A stretch of 64,000 nt of DNA from Isoperla grammatica (taxonomy: Eukaryota; Arthropoda; Insecta; Plecoptera; Perlodidae): NCBI GenBank assembly GCA_945910005.1, contig OX246738.1, positions 26,030,303 to 26,094,302 on the forward strand, in the 5' to 3' direction. Each line of letters starts with the position of its first letter. Within the stretch, counting starts at the first letter, position 1. The notes under the pieces are model-generated. The model made no database searches. It was not told where the DNA came from and was given only the letters and a program-made list of their open reading frames with translations. The position numbers and the translations under genes were made by a program. Positions 57,687 to 64,000 of this stretch are shown piece by piece.

Positions 57687-57835
57687 CCCAAGATTACTTT
57701 ACACCTGCTTTCGTCACATCCGGGGCAGTTGTAGCCAACCAGCGAACCGCCCGAGACACATCCGGGCCAATACCGATCGCTGATTGGCTACGAACCAGTC
57801 GCCTGTGACGAAAGCATGTGTAAGGTAGTCTTGGG
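57687..57835. repeat. Inverted repeat, family shared with 40.2 and 46.3 kb
   Basis: CCCAAGATTACTTTACACCT with near complement at 57805-57835; arms contain GCTTTCGTCACA/TGTGACGAAAGC. Half-elements GTTGGCCACGAATCA...GTGACGAAAGCATCTGTA occur at 40250-40300 and 46335-46390. Confidence 0.65.
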
Positions 57836-58139
57836 ACAACTAAACAGTGATAATTTACTTCTAAAATATACTTGCTCAGTTCGATGCCACTAAAATGGCT
57901 GCTACCTCGCGCTAAAGCCCGCAATGCGCGTGTTCCCCCATGTGGCTGTGAATGTTTCGGGTCATTAAAAAATTAACGTGCTTCTATATTGAACATGGTA
58001 TTCAACTTGATGAAACCATAAGAAAATCAACCGGAAATATATACTGCTTTAATGAATAGTATGTGAAGAGACCGCAATTTTATAATATTAATTAAAAAAA
58101 AATGTATACTATCAATTAAATAAATTCAAGGGAAGCTTG

Positions 58140-58215
58140 TTCCCATGGCCTAGTAGACAAGTTGGCAGCTCCGGCCAGAGGATGATCTGGGTTCGATCCC
58201 CAGAAATTACAATTA
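58140..58215 (+). repeat. tRNA-like SINE fragment
   Basis: ATGGCCTAGTAGACAAGTTGGCAG (A-box-like) followed by a perfect T-arm CTGGG-TTCGATC-CCCAG with B-box GGTTCGATCCC. Acceptor ends do not pair. Distinct from the S1-S5 family. Confidence 0.5.
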
Positions 58216-60900
58216 TTGCTATGTCGTCATTTTAGCCACCATCTTTGGGACGTCATTAGATTTCTGCCACAGAAAATTAAATGTAAGACATGTTTTTCTT
58301 GATATGCCACAAATGGAATTACCAGACCACCACGGAGTACGGCGTAGGCCTATAAGAGCACATGCAGACGTCACAACCAGTACCGCGAGTACACCGTCAA
58401 TTATTCGCATCCGAACCGAAACGACCCCCCCAGCTCATCTCATACGGCTACGAGCATGTGTGTGTGTACGTATAGTAAACCATTCACAACAAAACTAAAT
58501 CAAGCGCATGAGGGCAACACCATCTATCTATTTCAACAGCTTTTCTGCAGATATCCTACACGGCTTGTTCACCTACGCATGTGGCGAAAAAAAACAAGGT
58601 AAGTGTGGTGTCTGTCCTACCCTGTCGGCCGGTGCTCGTGCTCTGCGGCGGGGTCGATGGCGGCGCCCTCTGCAGCCACGGCGTCGTCCTCGTCGTCGCG
58701 CACTCCTCATGCCCGGCGGCCACCCCCCCTCCCCCCCTGTCGCACTCGCACGCGACCCGCACCACCTTATCGCACCCATGCACTCACTCCCAGATGATCT
58801 TCGCGTTCCGCCGTCGACAAACTACTGGCGGCCCAAACCGTAGGAAATTATCTATCTCTTCTCTGTGTGCAAGTTTTATTTCAGTACTCGCACTAATTCT
58901 ATTCAGGACTTTTGAGTATTTCTGACCTGACCGAAAGACTCTGAACGTACCTCAAGACAGAAACAGCATCATCTAGCACGTGACTCGCTTGGTCATCTCA
59001 TAATAACATCATGGCCAAGGCAACACGGCACGGCTGAGCTAGGTGGGGTGAACATTTAACACCAACACCGCATTCTAAAATTGACCAGCTTTTTAATAGG
59101 TACCCATTTAAAATAGACGTCTTATATACACACACACAGGTTGCCTACTTCCTAAAAATACGTTAGTTTCATGAAAACGGTGGTGAGAATAGAGTTGTGA
59201 CGACACGCGGCCATAGTAGTGAGCGCGTAGCCACTCATTCAAGAATAAATAGGCTCGTACTCGCAGAGAGGACAGCATTTCGAGGGTGTATTCACGGCGG
59301 AGGAGTTAGTTAGTGCGAGGCGCAATCGTGCTCCGGCTGCCGCTGTTATAAGCGAATAACGCGCGCGGTAGTCGGATCCAAGTCAATCTGGGTTTCAACT
59401 ATCGAAAAGCATCCAGGGATAGTGAAAGAAAGTTGCAGCTAAGTACGAAGATCATACCACAAAATTCCCGAGCTTGAATGCAAGCCAATATCGTGTTGCT
59501 TCTGGGAAATGTGTTAAAAAATTGCAATTTCGTTAAATATTTTTTCTTTTCAATTTGCCATCTGCAAGAAAACATCGCATGCCAAGCACAATGAAATACG
59601 TAACTTAAGTTTTAACCTACTTAACGAACGGTTGGACCAAGAACCGAAAAGATTAGTCGAGCAAAAGCTGTGAGGAAAAACATACAAACGGAAACAACAA
59701 AACACAACTGGCTACTGGGGCGACTAAACCCCCTCCCCCTCACCCCACCCAAAAAAAAAAAAAAAACTACGGCGAGTTTGGCATACGAGGACGGGTTTAT
59801 CTTATATCATTCCTTTAATAGAATATACTCCCGTTTTATTTATTTTATATTTTATTTTTGATTACTACGGATAAAAGTATGGCGCTGGTAGGTTATATCT
59901 AAATAGTTGTGGCAGAAGTTTTGGGTACGGGTATTTGTTCCCTCACGTACATATTCGTTCTATTTGTGCAGCAAGGATTATCGAGAGCGTGAGCGATGAA
60001 GTGAAGTGACGATGAGATTGGCTTTGAGCTTCAGGAGAGGATAACCCATATTGTACGTCTAGAAATGCAATATGCTCATTTGTTTGTCTACAGCAATAGG
60101 AACTGCAATACCTAATGTACCGGACGATGGCCACTTTTAACAATGTCCGTGAAGTGACGTGAATATAAAAAAGGCTGGCATAGTTCATAAGTGTATGTAG
60201 TGTTCAAGAGATCCAAAAATCAATAGAATTTAATTATTATTACCATAAGCAACTAGATTAGTACCGGTACATCAAGAGCTTTTACTACTGCAGTTAAGTT
60301 CCGACAAATGCAACAACCAAACGTCTTGACGTGTGTAAGTACGTTGGTGCAGTAAACCACGGCTGTTGCGTTTTGTATCCTGACATCCATAAACTCATGC
60401 CGATTAGCCTCCGTTACCGAAATATAAGACGTCAGGCCAATAAGTCACAATCTAAAATCAACCAATTCCTAAATATGTATAGGTTGATTGACTTTTAGGT
60501 GCCAATATGTATCTTCTGCTTAATCTAATATCGTGTCGTAACGACATTACGGGTAGAGAATAGGTTTCGGAGAAGGGGGGGGGGGGGGGGGGGGGGAGGC
60601 GATGATACAAAAAGGCGTAGCACAAGATATATACACTGAATCCGTTGGACGTGCTTCGCTCCAGAGCTCCGTATCAGACATCACCGTCACGTGCAGGCTA
60701 CACCTGCGGAGCGATGCACGTGTGACATGTACACGTCACGTGCCACGTGTCCAGTGGCCTTGGGGGCACGGCTGCTCGCGGGGGGGGTTCCCGTGCGTCA
60801 CTCGTTAGGACTCGAGAGAGAGATATTGATTGGTCGGTGTACAGGTGATCCGATGGTAAACGTTGCCATGGCTACCAGAGACCGACCGGCCCACCTACCG
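58216..60900. other. Non-coding stretch with GC-rich block
   Basis: 58590-58830 is CpG-rich. The plus strand has a strong donor AACAAG|gtaagt at 58598 that I cannot assign to a gene. Poly-A lies near 59751-59766 and a G run at 60575-60596. No gene recognised. Confidence 0.45.
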
Positions 60901-61490
60901 GTAGGAGCCATCCACATCAACAATCTACGCTCCTCGTTGTTTATTATATTCACCGGTAGGAGCCATCCACATCAACAATCTACGCTCCTCGTTGTGTATT
61001 ATATATTCACCGGTAGGAGCCATCCACATCAACAATCTACGCTCCTCGTTGTGTATTATATTCACCGGTAGGAGCCATCCACATCAACAATCTACGCTCC
61101 TCGTTGTGTATTATATTCACCGGTAGGAGCCATCCACATCAACAATCTACGCTCCTCGTTGTGTATTATATTCACCGGTAGGAGCCATCCACATCAACAA
61201 TCTACGCTCCTCGTTGTGTATTATATTCACCGGTAGGAGCCATCCACATCAACAATCTACGCTCCTCGTTGTGTATTATATTCACCGGTAGGAGCCATCC
61301 ACATCAACAATCTACGCTCCTCGTGGTGTATTATATTCACCGGTAGGAGCCATCCACATCAACAATCTACGCTCCTCGTTTTGTATTATGTTCACCGGTA
61401 GGAGCCATCCACATCAACAATCTACGCTCCTCGTTGTGTATTATATTCACCGGTAGGAGCCATCCACATCAACAATCTACGCTCCTCGTT
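60901..61490. repeat. 55-bp minisatellite, about 11 copies
   Basis: Units start GTAGGAGCCATCCACATCAA at 60901, 60956, 61013 and then every 55 bases. Copies are almost identical; one carries an extra AT (near 61003) and a few have single substitutions (TTTATT, GTGGTG, TTTTG). The last copy is truncated. Confidence 0.95.
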
Positions 61491-64000
61491 TCCTATCTAA
61501 GTGTATGTGTAATGGTTGGATGGAAGATAAGGCCTCACTGGCCTTAATCCCGCCTTGAAAACGACCTCAATCAATTAATCCCTCAATCATGAATCAATCA
61601 ATCTCATTCAATAGTAAATGCTATGTAATAGTAACTCTCTGAAGATAAGTATTCAATCCACACGACAATTCAGGATGGTAAAAAAAATAACACCAATAAT
61701 TGCAAAAGATGCACAACGCCACTCGAAGAACCCCTTTTGTAGTGAATTGTATCTTGTGTAGTCGATTCGATGGGGGAGGAAGGGGACGGGGTGGGGGCTC
61801 TTATATATTCATTCAAGACGTCTTTTTGTTTGAAGAATACTATTTTCAATGCTACTATTTATTACGAATTATCTGCATGAGATGAAGAACGTGAAAGTGT
61901 AATATCGGAATCGCATATTATCCTTTCCCTAGGTTTCCTAAGCTTGTATGTACAATTGCTATACACAACACATCGCTAAAGGCAGAAGTTCAACAACATT
62001 AATTCTTATACTTGGAAGTCTAAATCAAATAACTGGGGGGAATTTAAATTTAAAATCAGCAAACATAATTGTTACATCCGTAACCTCATAGGCATACGTA
62101 TAATTTTGCAGATATTTAATGATCTCTCAAAATTCACCTGTTTTTTTATAAATTTTATTTAATTTCAAAATGTATTATGCGGCTTTTTTGCCTCGTTTAA
62201 AATCCAAAATTGCGTTAACATAAAAGAGGAATCATCGGTAAAAAATAAAATAAAAAAATAAATTTTCAGAAAAAAATATCCAAACTAAGTGATAAGTGTC
62301 TGAATAGGTCCACCTCCCATAATAAATAGTAATAGTGTTAATTAATAAAACGATTGCACATCATTAGATTTAGATTGTAACACTTGATGCAGGTGGGAGT
62401 GTATGAAGTCACTATCGAACGATACTGCACACAAGCAAACACGCGTTTGTAAACACATCTTGAGTTATTGCTTTGAATGCCGGCAATTCCAATACCAATT
62501 GAAATATTATATTCATGTAATTATTATTATTATTATTATTTTATTTTCAATATGCAATACAGTTATAACAAACAAGATAAAGCATATTGATGGCAACAAG
62601 AAAAGGGCCGAGCCCCATAGCACAATAAGTGTCTTGCCACCATTTACAGATACATACTTGATACATACATACATTACATTGCTACAAATATAAGAATTTA
62701 AGAATTTGCATTTTACATGAACATATCGTAACACTTATTAACATAGTTATTCCTATTCATACTATTATTCTTACTATTACTACTGTCCGTAATTAATTAA
62801 TTAAATAAAACCAATACATACTTTGACAAAAATTCAAGATTAATCCCACTAGATAAATTGGTTGTCAACATATGACAAATACTGAACTAAGACTAAAACT
62901 AAAGAAGCATGCATATGGTACAATGATACGTATATTTAATATGATCTTTAAATTATACTAATAGGAAGGATGTACTCTTCCAGTAAATGAACCCTAATGA
63001 GACGCTTTATCCTACACATTTTAAACAGTTTCTATTAGACAAATAATATAATACATACTTACAGGCAATATTAGCAAAGCAAACGGAGAACATTTTATAT
63101 ATAACAGTTAATAATGAATGACTTGAGAATGTGTTCTTGAAGAGATTTATGATGATTATTGTTATTGTTCTTGTGGCGATAGCGGGAAAACCTGCAATTC
63201 CATGCAACAATTGGATGATTTACGTCGGCTGATACGTTGGGAAATACCATCTGCAAGACGATGATTTCAGTGAACCCGATCAGAGGTATAATATAATATC
63301 AGCTATACGGTTAGCCCAAGAAGGAAATAGATGTTTGTTATTCCCCCATCGTTCACTACCTAAAATCGGCCATTGTTTATGTATGTCTTGGGTATTCCAT
63401 CCCCCATACAACATTAACAAGGGTGATTAATAACCAACGTGTGGTTTTCAAAGAACTAAAAACTGGATTTGAAACGTTCAAAAAATATTTCTTTCGTTTC
63501 CGACGTTATTTTAACCGTTTCCGACAACAATTTTAATTAAGATTAAACTATAGTTTGAGATTTTCTTAACCCTGTTTTTATGTTTAATGGAACGATGATG
63601 TGGGAATTATTAATCGATTTTTAAAATTGTGTTATGTGTAGCATTCTCAAAACATACATATTTATGTAATACAATTTTTAATTCTTTCTATTTTTACAAC
63701 ATTAACCCGGAACACGAAAGCCTTCGTATATATATACATTTCGTATTTAATAAGGCGATGTTAACAATACGAGCATGATGGTTAAAATTAGTTGCATGTG
63801 GAGTAGGTACCGGCGATCACAATGCAGGCCGTGCGCCACCTCACGTGTCTCAGCACGTGTCGGGGGGGGGGGGGGGGGGGGAGCGTCCCGACACTCACGT
63901 TGTCCGAAGCAACATATGCGCCAAAGGGCCGAATTAAAAGAAAATAACGCTAAGTCGATCGCAATATACCAGAACGGACAATGATTCTGACCGATCTTAT
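61491..64000. other. Non-coding A/T-rich stretch
   Basis: (ATT)n at about 62519-62543 and a G run at 63862-63881. No protein or RNA gene recognised. Confidence 0.5.

Noticed and set aside
58508..58925. Overlapping 111- and 114-codon frames on the plus strand, with antisense frames
   Set aside because: All arise in one CpG-rich block, are Pro/Arg/Ser-rich and lack any recognisable domain or consistent splice structure.
60901..61490. CRISPR array
   Set aside because: Same reason: 55-bp units repeat completely, without variable spacers.

Overview
The window is animal nuclear DNA and contains one gene that can be recognised with certainty. This is a complete Mef2 (myocyte enhancer factor 2) MADS-box transcription factor gene on the minus strand. 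Its six coding exons run from the ATG at 21163 to the stop at 14732, all join at consensus splice sites, and encode a predicted 409-residue protein. The central region ([51 protein letters not shown]) resembles arthropod Mef2 as I remember it. The likely source is therefore an arthropod with a repeat-rich genome, perhaps a crustacean or a large-genome insect. That placement is inference.

Layout. 1-11 kb is non-genic: microsatellites, a 58-bp minisatellite, a palindromic MITE, a 1.19-kb TA-flanked inverted-repeat element, a 4.0-kb inverted-repeat-bounded element and a 515-bp hAT-type element with a perfect 8-bp target duplication. 11.2-11.6 kb is a decayed BEL/Pao protease fragment. 11.6-14.7 kb is the 3' side of Mef2. 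14.7-21.3 kb is Mef2, with a Tigger/pogo-like MITE, a second MITE, a hairpin element and a tRNA-like inverted-repeat element in its introns. 21.3-25.5 kb is upstream of Mef2 and holds an 11 x 73-bp minisatellite, a GC-rich candidate 5' untranslated exon, a dispersed repeat with a tRNA-like tail, and a 6 x 90-bp tandem array of tRNA-like units. 25.5-64 kb has no convincing protein gene. It holds minisatellites (4 x 148 bp, 11 x 55 bp), further hAT-type elements, several large hairpins, a family of tRNA-derived SINE-like copies, GC-rich islands with minus-strand splice donors that could be distal Mef2 first exons, and many long poly-G/poly-C runs.

The coding exons give one protein: DNA-binding and dimerisation domain (exons 1-2), linker (exon 3), transactivation region with a conserved MAPK-docking-like segment (exon 4), further transactivation sequence (exon 5), and a C-terminal exon carrying a phosphorylation-dependent sumoylation motif and a basic nuclear-localisation-like tail (exon 6).

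The most unusual observation is a hairpin at 41641-41774. Its two arms are nearly identical except that one carries an exact extra TAGGCCTA. That 8-bp palindrome is scattered in large excess across the window, which suggests it can arise as a discrete micro-insertion. No bacterial-type operon, CRISPR array or complete transposase gene is visible.
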